From RGIG9041 sp045657265 (GTDB lineage Bacteria; Bacillota; Clostridia; Oscillospirales; QAKW01), in NCBI GenBank assembly GCA_045657265.1, contig JAZOSU010000010.1:1-64000 (forward strand): DNA of 64,000 bases, read 5' to 3'. Within the stretch, counting starts at the first letter, position 1. Each line of letters opens with the position of its first letter. Shown here one piece after another: positions 16,011 to 25,461 of this stretch. The notes under the pieces were generated by a model. The model had not been told where the DNA came from and ran no database searches. It saw only the letters and a program-made list of their open reading frames with translations. Made by a program: the position numbers and the translations under genes.

Positions 16011-18007
16011 GCGTAGAAATTATTAAAAATGCTGGTTTTTGTTTTGGCGTTTCAAGGGCTGTTGAACTTTTGTATAAAGAAATTGAAAAAAAGGATAAAC
16101 AGATTTACACTTTAGGTGAAATAATACATAATCCGGATATAATCAACGAAGTTCAGACACTTGGCGTTAAAATTGCCGATAGTGCTAAAGATGTACAAAG
16201 CGGTTCTACCGTTGTTATAAGGGCACACGGTACAACTAAAGCTGAAAAAGAAATTCTTGATAGCAAAAACGTAAATGTAATTGATGCTACTTGTCCGTTT
16301 GTCTCTAAAATTCACGATATTGTCAAAGAACGTAGTGATTTAGGAGATTTCATTTTAATTGCAGGTGATAAGAATCATCCCGAAGTTGCGGGTATTATGA
16401 GTCATGCCCAAAACTCAACTACTTTTGCAAATTATGACGAACTTTGCGAAATAGCTAAAAATAGAGAAGATTTATTGTTGAAATCGACTACATTTGTTTG
16501 GCAAACTACGTTTAATTTGAATGAATATCATAAATGCATAAATTTTATAAAAAAAATATTTAAAAATGCAAAAGTTTATGATACAATATGTAATGCGACT
16601 GAAAATAGACAAAAACAAACCGAAGAACTTGCAAAAAAATCAGATGCAATGATAATAATCGGTGGTAAAAAAAGTTCTAACACAACAAAACTTTTTAATG
16701 TTGCAAAAAAATTCTGCAAAAATACTTTTTTTGTAGAAAACCCAAATGAGTTACCAATTAAAATTCTATATAAATTCAAAAAAATTGGTATTGCGGCAGG
16801 AGCGTCAACTCCTAACCGCATAATTGAGGAGGTAAAACAAATTATGTCTGAACTGGCAAACAACACAATGGTTAACGAGGAAATGACCTTCGAGGAAATG
16901 CTTGAAAATTCCTTAAAAAAAGTAATTACAACAGGAGATAGAGTTAAGGGCATCGTAGTGGGTGTTAACCCCGCTGAAGTCAAGGTCGATCTTGGAACCA
17001 AACAGTCCGGATTTATTACCAAAGATAACTTCTCATCAGATCCCACCATCGATCTTATGTCTGCTGTAAAAATCGGCGATGAGCTCGATTGCGTTGCTCT
17101 TCGCGTTAATGATATTGAAGGCACAATAGCTCTTTCTAAAAAGAAAGTTGATTCACTTGCAGGTTTTGAAACAATTCAGAAAGCATTTGATGAAAAAGAA
17201 GTAGTTGAGGGTACTGTGAAAGAAGTTTCACAGGGAGGTATAGTTGTTCTTGTAAACAACGTTCGTGTTTTTGTTCCGAAATCACTTACAGGTAAACCTG
17301 TTTCATTTGATTTTGATTCAATGAAAAACGAAACTGTACAACTTAACATTGTTGAATTTTCAATGAATCGTGGACGTAGAAAAATCATCGGCTCAATGAA
17401 AGCTCTTGAAATTGAGAAGAGAAAAGCTGCAAGAAAAGAATTCTGGGAAAACGTAGCTGAAGGTGACAGATTTGACGGTGTTGTTAAATCACTTACAACT
17501 TTCGGTGCTTTCGTTGATCTTGGATGCGTTGACGGTCTTCTCCATGTTACAGAACTTTCATGGAAAAAAATCGGTCATCCCAGCGATGTAATCAATGTTG
17601 GAGATACAATTTCTGTATATGTTAAAGCAATTGATGCTGAAAACAAAAAGATTTCACTCGGTTACAAAGATCCGAATGCAGATCCTTTTGTACTTTTCAC
17701 AAATAACTACAATGTAGATGATGTTGTAAAAGTTAAAATTGTTAGCCTTATGCCTTTTGGCGCATTTGCTAATATTGCTGACGGCGTAGACGGTCTTATC
17801 CATATTTCACAGCTTTCAAACAAGAGAGTTAACAAACCTGCAGACGTTGTAAACGTAGGTGATGAAGTTGACGTTAAGATTGTTGATATCAATACAGAAA
17901 CAAGAAAAATCGGTCTTTCAATGAGAGCTCTCATCGAAGAAAATGAAGAGGTTGTTGTTGAACCCGAAATTGAAGCTGAAGTTATTGTTGAAACTGAAGC
18001 TGAATAA
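16007..18007 (+). CDS. ispH: IspH (HMBPP reductase) fused to ribosomal protein S1-like domains
   Basis: The 666-residue product joins two proteins. Residues 1-278 are IspH, the last step of the MEP isoprenoid pathway, with cluster cysteines C12, C96 and C195, histidines H41, H74 and H124, and E126. From about 300 on there are four S1 RNA-binding repeats (starting near GDRVKGIVVG, EVVEGTVKEV, GDRFDGVVKS and DDVVKVKIVS) and an acidic tail. Such fusions are known in Clostridia. A strong internal ribosome site (separate entry) precedes Met 280, and codon choice downstream becomes richer in C-ending codons, as in highly expressed genes, so free S1 is probably made as well. The ATG at 16007 overlaps plsC by 4 nt. 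A palindromic terminator follows. Confidence 0.93.
   Translation: MSVEIIKNAGFCFGVSRAVELLYKEIEKKDKQIYTLGEIIHNPDIINEVQTLGVKIADSAKDVQSGSTVVIRAHGTTKAEKEILDSKNVNVIDATCPFVSKIHDIVKERSDLGDFILIAGDKNHPEVAGIMSHAQNSTTFANYDELCEIAKNREDLLLKSTTFVWQTTFNLNEYHKCINFIKKIFKNAKVYDTICNATENRQKQTEELAKKSDAMIIIGGKKSSNTTKLFNVAKKFCKNTFFVENPNELPIKILYKFKKIGIAAGASTPNRIIEEVKQIMSELANNTMVNEEMTFEEMLENSLKKVITTGDRVKGIVVGVNPAEVKVDLGTKQSGFITKDNFSSDPTIDLMSAVKIGDELDCVALRVNDIEGTIALSKKKVDSLAGFETIQKAFDEKEVVEGTVKEVSQGGIVVLVNNVRVFVPKSLTGKPVSFDFDSMKNETVQLNIVEFSMNRGRRKIIGSMKALEIEKRKAARKEFWENVAEGDRFDGVVKSLTTFGAFVDLGCVDGLLHVTELSWKKIGHPSDVINVGDTISVYVKAIDAENKKISLGYKDPNADPFVLFTNNYNVDDVVKVKIVSLMPFGAFANIADGVDGLIHISQLSNKRVNKPADVVNVGDEVDVKIVDINTETRKIGLSMRALIEENEEVVVEPEIEAEVIVETEAE
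16827..16846 (+). promoter_or_regulatory. Internal Shine-Dalgarno and in-frame start for a free S1 protein
   Basis: A full AGGAGGT (16827-16833) stands 10 nt before an in-frame ATG (16844-16846) inside the ispH-S1 gene, exactly at the junction of the two parts. Starting there gives a 387-residue protein beginning MSELANNTMVNEE, the size of stand-alone Firmicutes S1-like proteins. What is seen is the site and its frame; use by ribosomes is inferred. Confidence 0.7.
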
Positions 18008-18022
18008 TTATATTTAAATTTT

Positions 18023-18058
18023 AAACAGGTAAACTTAAGTTTACCTGTTTTTTCTTTT
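18023..18058 (+). terminator. Intrinsic terminator after ispH-S1
   Basis: A perfect 14-bp-arm palindrome (18023-18050: AAACAGGTAAACTT and its complement) is followed by TTTCTTTT. Confidence 0.88.
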
Positions 18059-18101
18059 GTAAAGCAAATAGCCTTTACAACAAAATATATTAAATATTAT
18101 A

Positions 18102-18130
18102 TTTACAATAAATATATTTAGTGTTATAAT
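18102..18130 (+). promoter_or_regulatory. Promoter of the miaB-mutSL-miaA unit
   Basis: TTTACA (18102-18107) and TATAAT (18125-18130) are 17 nt apart, about 30 nt before miaB. Confidence 0.78.
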
Positions 18131-18160
18131 ATATATTATTTAATTTTGGAGTATAGTGAC

Positions 18161-19540
18161 TTGGATAAATTTAATTATAAAAAATACATATCATTACTTT
18201 CGGAGCACTTTAAATCTATTAATAAAATTCCTAAAGCTATGGTTATGACATATGGTTGTCAACAAAATACAAGTGACAGTGAAATAATAAAAGGACTACT
18301 TACTGAAATAGGGTATGAATTCTGCGAATGCTACGAAGATGCTGATTTAGTTGTGTTTAACACCTGCGCCGTGCGTGAACACGCTGAACTTAAAGTTTAT
18401 GGAAATATAGGTTCATTGAAACCTGTTAAGAAAAAGAACCCCGATTTAAAAATAGCGGTTTGCGGATGTATGATGCAACAGGAATCTGTTCAAAACGAAA
18501 TTAAAAAAAGTTATAGACACGTAGATATTGTTTTTGGACCGTCTTTGATTTTTAAACTTCCCCAAATGCTTTATTTTTCAATTATGGATGGCAAAAAAAT
18601 ATTTGACAGAACAGAAGTTCCGGATATAATCGAAAACATGCCTGTAAAGAGAGAAGAAAACGGCAAAGCTTGGGTTACTGTTATGTACGGCTGTAATAAT
18701 TTTTGCACATATTGTATAGTTCCATATTTAAGAGGGCGGGAGCGTAGCAGAAAAATTGAGGATATTGTTGCCGAAGTGAAACAACTTGTTAATTCGGGTT
18801 TTAAAGATATAACTTTACTCGGACAAAATGTCAACTCATACGGTAAAGATTTAAATCTTGGATATGATTTTGCCGACTTGCTGTATAAGCTCAATGAAAT
18901 AAATGGTGATTTTTGGCTTAGATTTATGACAAGTCATCCAAAAGACTGTACAACAAAACTTCTTGATGCTATGTCAAAGTGCGATAAAGTTTGTAAACAA
19001 CTTCATTTGCCTTTTCAAGCAGGGAATGACAGAGTTTTAAATGAGATGAACAGACGATATAATTCGTTACAATATAAAGAACTCATTAATTACGCTAAAG
19101 AAAAGATGCCTGATATTACTTTGACAAGTGATGTTATCGTGGGATTTCCGGGTGAGTCTTTTGATGAGTTTATGGATACAGTTAAGCTTGTTGAAGAAAT
19201 CGAGTTTGATAATCTATATACGTTTATTTATTCCAAAAGAAGCGGTACTCCTGCTGCGAATATGACAAATCAGATTGATAAACAGGAAAAATCAAAAAGA
19301 TTTGATATTTTACTAAGTGCTCTTCATCCTATATCTAAAAAGAAAAATGATTTGCTTCTTAATAAAGAATTGCGAGTATTTGTAGAAGGTGAAAGCAAAA
19401 CAAATAAAAACGTGCTCAGCGGTAAAACCGAGGGTGGAAAAACTGTTGATTTTATTGGAGACAAATCTTTGATAGGACAGTTTGCAAACGTTAAAATTAT
19501 TGAATGTAAGACATGGAGTCTTGTGGGAAAATTAATATAA
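18161..19540 (+). CDS. miaB: tRNA-2-methylthio-N6-dimethylallyladenosine synthase
   Basis: The 459-residue radical-SAM methylthiotransferase adds the methylthio group to i6A37 made by MiaA, whose gene is in the same cluster. The N-terminal domain has cluster cysteines C33, C69 and C103; the radical SAM motif is C178-x3-C182-x2-C185 (CNNFCTYC) followed by YLRGRERSR; a TRAM domain ends the protein. TTG at 18161 is chosen as start because GGAG (18148-18151) is 9 nt upstream; the TTG at 18146 overlaps that site and would not have one. Confidence 0.95.
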   Translation: MDKFNYKKYISLLSEHFKSINKIPKAMVMTYGCQQNTSDSEIIKGLLTEIGYEFCECYEDADLVVFNTCAVREHAELKVYGNIGSLKPVKKKNPDLKIAVCGCMMQQESVQNEIKKSYRHVDIVFGPSLIFKLPQMLYFSIMDGKKIFDRTEVPDIIENMPVKREENGKAWVTVMYGCNNFCTYCIVPYLRGRERSRKIEDIVAEVKQLVNSGFKDITLLGQNVNSYGKDLNLGYDFADLLYKLNEINGDFWLRFMTSHPKDCTTKLLDAMSKCDKVCKQLHLPFQAGNDRVLNEMNRRYNSLQYKELINYAKEKMPDITLTSDVIVGFPGESFDEFMDTVKLVEEIEFDNLYTFIYSKRSGTPAANMTNQIDKQEKSKRFDILLSALHPISKKKNDLLLNKELRVFVEGESKTNKNVLSGKTEGGKTVDFIGDKSLIGQFANVKIIECKTWSLVGKLI

Positions 19541-19556
19541 AACGGAGAATGAGAAA

Positions 19557-19961
19557 ATGGATAATATGACACAAATAATTGAAAAAGCTAAAGAACTTGG
19601 TGAATTTATTAAAAACAGTGAACAGGTAAAATCACTTAATATTGCCAAAACAGCTTATGAAGAGAACAAAGAAATTCAGGAACTTATGGGACAGTTTAAT
19701 ATGCATAAAATGTCAATAGCTATGCTTTCAAAACAAGAAAATCCTGATGAAAAACGCATAGCTGAACATGAAGATAAACTCAGAATCGCTTACGATAAAA
19801 TTATGGAATCTGAACTTATGACTGAGTATCAACTTAAAAGTCAGGCAGTAGAATCTTTGATGGCTGAAATAAACAATATTCTTAACTTTTATATAACAGG
19901 AGAAACTCCTCAGGGATGCACGGGTTCTTGTGCTACTTGTGGTGGTTGTTCAGGAAAATAA
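19557..19961 (+). CDS. YlbF/YmcA-family protein with C-terminal cysteine cluster
   Basis: The 134-residue helical protein matches the YlbF/YmcA (RicF/RicA) family, which in Bacillus subtilis forms a complex with YaaT that affects RNase Y-dependent mRNA processing and sporulation. The C-terminal tail has C121, C125, C128 and C131 in CTGSCATCGGC, fitting the iron-sulfur cluster reported for the Bacillus complex. It sits between miaB and mutS, a frequent position in Clostridia. ACGGAG precedes the ATG at suitable distance. Which subunit it corresponds to is not decided. Confidence 0.85.
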   Translation: MDNMTQIIEKAKELGEFIKNSEQVKSLNIAKTAYEENKEIQELMGQFNMHKMSIAMLSKQENPDEKRIAEHEDKLRIAYDKIMESELMTEYQLKSQAVESLMAEINNILNFYITGETPQGCTGSCATCGGCSGK

Positions 19962-19977
19962 TTAAGAGGTTACAAAA

Positions 19978-22569
19978 ATGGCTAAAATTTCTCCAATGAT
20001 GGAGCAATACTTTGAAATAAAAGAAAAATATAAAGACTATATACTTCTTTATAGAGTCGGAGATTTTTACGAAATGTTCTATGACGATGCAATTCTTGTA
20101 TCTAAAGAGTTGGATATGACTCTGACCGGTAAAGATTGCGGACAAGCTGAACGTGCGCCTATGTGCGGAATGCCATATCACGCTTGTGAGAGTTATATTA
20201 CAAGACTTGTTTCAAATGGTCATAAAGTATGTATATGCGAACAAGTCGAAGATCCCAAAGCGGCTAAAGGCATTGTTAAAAGAGAAGTTGTTAAAATTGT
20301 AACACCGGGTACAATAACTGACGGTAATATGTTGGAATCTTCAAAGAATAATTTCTTGGCGTCTATTTATACTGAGAATTCTTTTGCGTCTGTTTGTTTT
20401 GCTGATATTTCTACAGGTGAAATATTTTTGACTACTTTTTCTGAATTTACACAGCAGGATATTATGAATGAACTGTGTAAATTTTCACCGTCTGAAGTTT
20501 TATTTGATACAGAAAACGTTGATCTCAAAGATGTTATAAATTATTGTCAGGAACGATTACATTCGCTTATAACTCCGTATACTGAAACACTAAATCCGGT
20601 TCATGCTGCCGAAAATGTTCTCAGACACTTTAAATCTAATTCTCTTACCGATATAGGTGTTGCTGAACAGACGGAATTATTTGTTTTATATATGACCATT
20701 ACATATGTCTCTTCTACTCAAAAAACAGATATTTCTTTTATGAATAAACTTGAAGTTTACTCTAAAAATCAGTATATGCAATTGGATTTGAGTACAAGAC
20801 GTAATCTTGAAATTACCGAAACAATGCGTAACGGAACAAAACAAGGTTCTCTCATTTATGTTCTTGATAAAACCAAAACCTCAATGGGTGGTAGAAAATT
20901 AAGAACAATACTTGAACGTCCTTTGCTTAAAGTAAATGATATCAATAAACGTCTTTCTGCGGTTGAAGAACTTAAAAATAATATTATTAAACGTGATGAA
21001 ATTTCAGGTTATCTTAAAAACATCAATGACCTTGAAAGACTTATGACAAGACTTATGCTTGGTTCTGGAAATGCAAAAGATTTAATGGCTTTTAAAAATG
21101 CTTTTTCAGTATTTCCAAAAATGAAAGATATTCTTTCGGGATTTGATTCTAAACTTTTGAATGAAATCAATAACCGTATTACAGTTCAGCGGGAATTGTA
21201 TGATTTGATTGACAGTGCAATTGTAGATAACCCTCCTTTTACTGTAAAAGAAGGCGGAATAATTAAAGAAGGTTTTGATTCAATTGTTGATGAAAACAAA
21301 CATCTTATGAAAGATGCTCACGTTCTTTTGCAACAACTTGAGCAAAAAGAAAAAGATAATACCGGAATTAAATCTCTTAAAATCAGTTATAACAGAGTTT
21401 TCGGTTACTATATTGAAGTTACAAAAATGTACTATGACCTTGTACCCGAAACATATATCAGAAAACAAACTCTTGCTAATTGTGAGCGTTTTATTACTCA
21501 GGAACTTAAAGATATGGAAACGAAAATTCTTTATGCATCTGAACGTTTACAGGCAAGAGAATATGATTTATTCTGTCAGATCAGAGACAAAGTTAAAGAT
21601 AAATTTACATTCATAAAACAGACAAGCGAAGCTATTGCTATGCTTGATGTTCTTATTTCTCTGGCAATAGTTGCACAGGAAAATAATTATGTTCGTCCTG
21701 ATGTGGATAACAGTGATCAGATAAATATTATTGAAGGCAGACATCCGGTTGTAGAATCTGTTCTTAAAAATTCGTTTTTTGTGCCAAACGATACTAACCT
21801 TGATAACAATAATAACAGGGTTATGGTTCTTACAGGACCGAATATGTCAGGTAAATCTACTTATATGAGACAGAATGCAACTATCATTCTTATGGCTCAG
21901 GTTGGTTCTTTTGTTCCTGCTAAAAGCGCTCATATAGGCGTAGTTGATAAAATATTTACACGTGTAGGTGCATCTGATGATTTGGCTTCAGGTCAGTCCA
22001 CTTTTATGCTTGAGATGCTTGAGGTTGCAAATATACTGAAAAATGCTACTTCATCGAGTTTTCTTGTTTTTGATGAAATAGGCAGAGGTACATCGACATA
22101 TGACGGAATGAGTATTGCCAAAGCTGTTGTTGAATATGTTGCTGATGTTAAAAAATTAGGAGCTAAAACATTGTTTGCTACACATTATCATGAGCTTTGT
22201 GAATTGGCTCAAACAACTCAAGGTGTGGTCAACTATAACGTAGCTGTAAAAAAACGCGGTGACGATATTGTTTTTTTGAAGAAAATCGTTCCCGGAGGTA
22301 CTGATGACAGTTTTGGTATAGAAGTTGCAGCTTTGGCGGGTGTTGATCAGTGGATAGTTAAAAGAGCTAAACAGATTTTAAAAGAACTTGAAACTGAAGG
22401 TAAAGTTAAAATTGTTACAAGACTTGAATCTGAAGAAAATCAGATGAGTATGCTTGATCTTAATACAAGTTCGATTATAGACGAACTTAAAAATCTTGAT
22501 GTAAACACAATTACACCGATTGAATCACTTTCGATTTTATATAAATTATCAAAAATGGCTAAAGAATAG
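19978..22569 (+). CDS. mutS: DNA mismatch repair protein MutS
   Basis: The 863-residue protein has the N-terminal mismatch-binding domain with the GDFYEMF motif (Phe wedge, about 27-33), connector, lever and clamp domains, and the ABC-type ATPase with Walker A GPNMSGKST (620-628), Walker B DEIGRGTS (699-706) and the TLFATHYHEL block. Length is normal for MutS1. AAGAGGTTAC is the ribosome site. It is followed immediately by mutL. Confidence 0.97.
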   Translation: MAKISPMMEQYFEIKEKYKDYILLYRVGDFYEMFYDDAILVSKELDMTLTGKDCGQAERAPMCGMPYHACESYITRLVSNGHKVCICEQVEDPKAAKGIVKREVVKIVTPGTITDGNMLESSKNNFLASIYTENSFASVCFADISTGEIFLTTFSEFTQQDIMNELCKFSPSEVLFDTENVDLKDVINYCQERLHSLITPYTETLNPVHAAENVLRHFKSNSLTDIGVAEQTELFVLYMTITYVSSTQKTDISFMNKLEVYSKNQYMQLDLSTRRNLEITETMRNGTKQGSLIYVLDKTKTSMGGRKLRTILERPLLKVNDINKRLSAVEELKNNIIKRDEISGYLKNINDLERLMTRLMLGSGNAKDLMAFKNAFSVFPKMKDILSGFDSKLLNEINNRITVQRELYDLIDSAIVDNPPFTVKEGGIIKEGFDSIVDENKHLMKDAHVLLQQLEQKEKDNTGIKSLKISYNRVFGYYIEVTKMYYDLVPETYIRKQTLANCERFITQELKDMETKILYASERLQAREYDLFCQIRDKVKDKFTFIKQTSEAIAMLDVLISLAIVAQENNYVRPDVDNSDQINIIEGRHPVVESVLKNSFFVPNDTNLDNNNNRVMVLTGPNMSGKSTYMRQNATIILMAQVGSFVPAKSAHIGVVDKIFTRVGASDDLASGQSTFMLEMLEVANILKNATSSSFLVFDEIGRGTSTYDGMSIAKAVVEYVADVKKLGAKTLFATHYHELCELAQTTQGVVNYNVAVKKRGDDIVFLKKIVPGGTDDSFGIEVAALAGVDQWIVKRAKQILKELETEGKVKIVTRLESEENQMSMLDLNTSSIIDELKNLDVNTITPIESLSILYKLSKMAKE

Positions 22570-22581
22570 TTGGAGATAGCA

Positions 22582-24522
22582 ATGGGAAGAATCAATTTAC
22601 TTGATAGAGAATTAACAAATATGATTTCTGCCGGTGAGGTTGTTGAAAGACCTGCCAGCGTTGTTAAGGAATTGGTTGAAAATGCAATTGATGCTAAGGC
22701 TGATACAATAATTGTAGAAATTAAAAATGGCGGTAAAACCTATATTCGCGTAACTGATAACGGAATAGGAATGAGTCTTGAAGATGCCCGTAAAGCTTTT
22801 ATGTGCCATGCAACAAGTAAAATAAGAACAAAAGACGATCTTTTTAATATAAGTACAATGGGATTCAGAGGTGAAGCTGTTCCTGCTATTGCTTCTGTAT
22901 CAAAAGTTGAACTTTTAACAGCGTCTAAAGATGATAAATTCGGCTGCAGACTTGTTTTTGATGCAGGTAATGAACTTTTTTATGAAGAGGTCGGCTTGGG
23001 CGTAGGAACAACATTTGTTGTAACAGATTTGTTTTATAATGTTCCTGCAAGACTTAAATTTTTAAAAAAAGATTCAACGGAGACTTCCAATATAGTTTCT
23101 CTTATGAATAAATTCGTTATAGGTAACCCGGATATTTCTTTTCAACTTATTGTTGATGGCAAACTTTCTCTTTCTACGCAGAAAGATTCGTTGTTTTTAG
23201 ATATAATCTATACTGTTTTTGGAAGAGAAATAACAGAAAATCTTATTCCTATATCTTTTAATGATGATGTTCTTCACATTCAAGGTTATGTTGGAAAACC
23301 GAGGTGCAGTAGATCAAACAGAAATTTTCAACTTTTTTATGTAAACGGAAGAATGGTTAAAAATAAAACTATTGTAGCTGCTATTGACAGGGCTTATCAT
23401 AATAGACTTATGAATGGTAAATATCCTGTTGCGGTGTTAAAAATAATAGTTTCTCCCGGTAGTGTCGATGTTAATGTTCATCCCACCAAGACTGAAATCA
23501 GATTTACTAACGATCAGAAAATATTTGATTCTGTTTATTATTCTGTTAAAAATGCATTGGATAATGAAAATACTCTTTTAGAAAATGCTTCGGAAGATGT
23601 TGCGCAGAGTGAAACTTTGTCTGATAGTGAAGCATACAAAAAAGCTGTTGATGATTATTATAATGGGGTTAATACACCTACAGTTAATGTTCCGGCTTAT
23701 GATATGTCTAAAATTAATGATACCGAAACAGAATCTCCTTTTAAGCCTAAACTTTCTGCGTTTGATACGGAAAATTATGTTGATAAAAATGATTCTTTTA
23801 ATTTTTTAACTGCAAATAAAAATGTAGTTGATACCTGTAAAGATCCAGGCTTATATACAAGATATTCTAATATTTCAGCCGATGAATTATCAGCAACTTA
23901 TATTGAAGATAACAGAAAAGAACTTTTGACTTTTTTTGAAAATGAAGTTGTTTTTAATTATGTCGGTGAATTATTTAAGACATATCTCATTGTTGAGTGT
24001 GGAACTAATTTCTATTTTATAGATAAACATGCGGCTCATGAAAAAATTCTGTTTGATAAAATATCTGAGTCCTATAAAAGTTCGGAAAGATTTGCACAGA
24101 CTTTGCTTTCGGGTGTTCCTGTTACTCTTACTCCCGAAGAAAACGATATTGCTTGGCTCAATAAAGATAAAATTACGGCTTTAGGCTTTGAATTTGACAA
24201 ATTCGGGCGTTATGAGGTTGTTTTGCGAACAGTTCCGTATGTTATGAGCCCCGGTGATACTGTACCTACGTTTATTGAAATGTTAGATATACTTTCAAAA
24301 CACAAAGATATAGAAATGACTGATTTTGAAAATAAAACAATTAAAATGCTTTCTTGTAGAGCTGCTATAAAAGCCGGCCATGATACGTCTGAATATGAAC
24401 TCAGACAATTCATTGAAAATATTATTAAGGCGGGTAATGTTAATTACTGTCCTCACGGAAGACCGATTATCTGTCAGTTTTCTAAAAAAGGTCTTGAAAA
24501 AGCTTTCAAGCGAATAGTGTAG
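22582..24522 (+). CDS. mutL: DNA mismatch repair endonuclease MutL
   Basis: The 646-residue GHKL ATPase has ELVENAIDA (30-38), DNGIGM (59-64) and GFRGEA, a linker, and a C-terminal dimerisation/endonuclease domain with CRAAIKAGH and CPHGRPI. The metal motif DQHAX2EX4E reads DKHAAHEKILFD (481-492), with Lys for Gln and Asp for the last Glu, conservative changes. ATG at 22582 is preferred because GGAG (22572-22575) lies 6 nt upstream; the TTG at 22570 directly after mutS overlaps it. Confidence 0.95.
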   Translation: MGRINLLDRELTNMISAGEVVERPASVVKELVENAIDAKADTIIVEIKNGGKTYIRVTDNGIGMSLEDARKAFMCHATSKIRTKDDLFNISTMGFRGEAVPAIASVSKVELLTASKDDKFGCRLVFDAGNELFYEEVGLGVGTTFVVTDLFYNVPARLKFLKKDSTETSNIVSLMNKFVIGNPDISFQLIVDGKLSLSTQKDSLFLDIIYTVFGREITENLIPISFNDDVLHIQGYVGKPRCSRSNRNFQLFYVNGRMVKNKTIVAAIDRAYHNRLMNGKYPVAVLKIIVSPGSVDVNVHPTKTEIRFTNDQKIFDSVYYSVKNALDNENTLLENASEDVAQSETLSDSEAYKKAVDDYYNGVNTPTVNVPAYDMSKINDTETESPFKPKLSAFDTENYVDKNDSFNFLTANKNVVDTCKDPGLYTRYSNISADELSATYIEDNRKELLTFFENEVVFNYVGELFKTYLIVECGTNFYFIDKHAAHEKILFDKISESYKSSERFAQTLLSGVPVTLTPEENDIAWLNKDKITALGFEFDKFGRYEVVLRTVPYVMSPGDTVPTFIEMLDILSKHKDIEMTDFENKTIKMLSCRAAIKAGHDTSEYELRQFIENIIKAGNVNYCPHGRPIICQFSKKGLEKAFKRIV

Positions 24523-24530
24523 GTGATTTT

Positions 24531-25460
24531 TTGTTTGATTTGATAGTGGTGTGCGGACCTACTGCTTCAGGTAAATCAGGTCTCGGCATTGAAATTGCCA
24601 AGAAATTTGGCGGTGAAATAGTTTCTGCAGATTCAATGCAAATATATAAAGAAATGTCTATCGGTACTGCAAAACCCAGTACATCTGAAATGGAAGGCGT
24701 GATTCATCATTTGATTGATATTATTTCAGTAAGTGATGAATACAATGTTTCTCAGTTTGTTTTTGATGCTCAAAAATGTATTGATGATATTATTTCAAAA
24801 AAAAGGCTTCCTGTAATTGTCGGCGGTACGGGCTTGTATATTGATAGTCTTATTAACAATGTTAATTTTCAAAGTACTGATGGCAGTGTTGAAATAAGAG
24901 AAGATTTAAAAAGAGTTTTGTCTGAAAAAGGACCTGAATATCTTTATGATATGCTCTTAAAATATGATGCGGATGCTGCAAAGCAAATTCATAAAAACAA
25001 TACTAAAAGAGTTATGAGAGCTTTGGAAATAGTTATTTCTACAGGTAAAACTCTTAAACAAGTAAATAACGAAAGTCTTAGGAAACGTAAATATTCTCCG
25101 CTTTTTATAGGGTTAAATTACTTAGAACGTGAGAATCTTTATAACAGAATTAATTGCCGCGTTGATTTAATGTTAGAACAAGGTCTTCTTGATGAAGTTA
25201 AATATATTTCAGGTCTTGATTTATCGTCTACAGCTTCGGGCGCAATAGGTTATAAAGAATTGTTTGATTATTTAAACGGGGAATGTTCATTAGAATCGGC
25301 AGTTGAACTTTTGAAACAAAAAACCCGTAATTATGCTAAACGTCAATTGACTTGGTTTAAAAGAAATAAAGAAATCAATTGGTTTTATCCTGATTCTTTT
25401 TCAGATATGAAAAAATTTACCAGTTCGGTTTTGGAATTTATATCAAATTCAGAGGTGTAA
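24531..25460 (+). CDS. miaA: tRNA dimethylallyltransferase
   Basis: The 309-residue P-loop transferase puts the isopentenyl group on A37 of tRNAs reading UNN codons. It has GPTASGKS (9-16), DSMQIYKEMSIGTAKP, VGGTGLYIDSL and GAIGYKEL. The start is a TTG 4-5 nt after AGGTGA; no ATG lies nearby that keeps the P-loop. Together with miaB upstream it completes ms2i6A37 synthesis. Confidence 0.95.
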   Translation: MFDLIVVCGPTASGKSGLGIEIAKKFGGEIVSADSMQIYKEMSIGTAKPSTSEMEGVIHHLIDIISVSDEYNVSQFVFDAQKCIDDIISKKRLPVIVGGTGLYIDSLINNVNFQSTDGSVEIREDLKRVLSEKGPEYLYDMLLKYDADAAKQIHKNNTKRVMRALEIVISTGKTLKQVNNESLRKRKYSPLFIGLNYLERENLYNRINCRVDLMLEQGLLDEVKYISGLDLSSTASGAIGYKELFDYLNGECSLESAVELLKQKTRNYAKRQLTWFKRNKEINWFYPDSFSDMKKFTSSVLEFISNSEV

Positions 25461-25461
25461 A

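Noticed and set aside
18023..18050. Perfect palindrome as a possible operator
   Set aside because: It directly follows a stop codon and is followed by a T-rich run, so an intrinsic terminator is the simpler reading.
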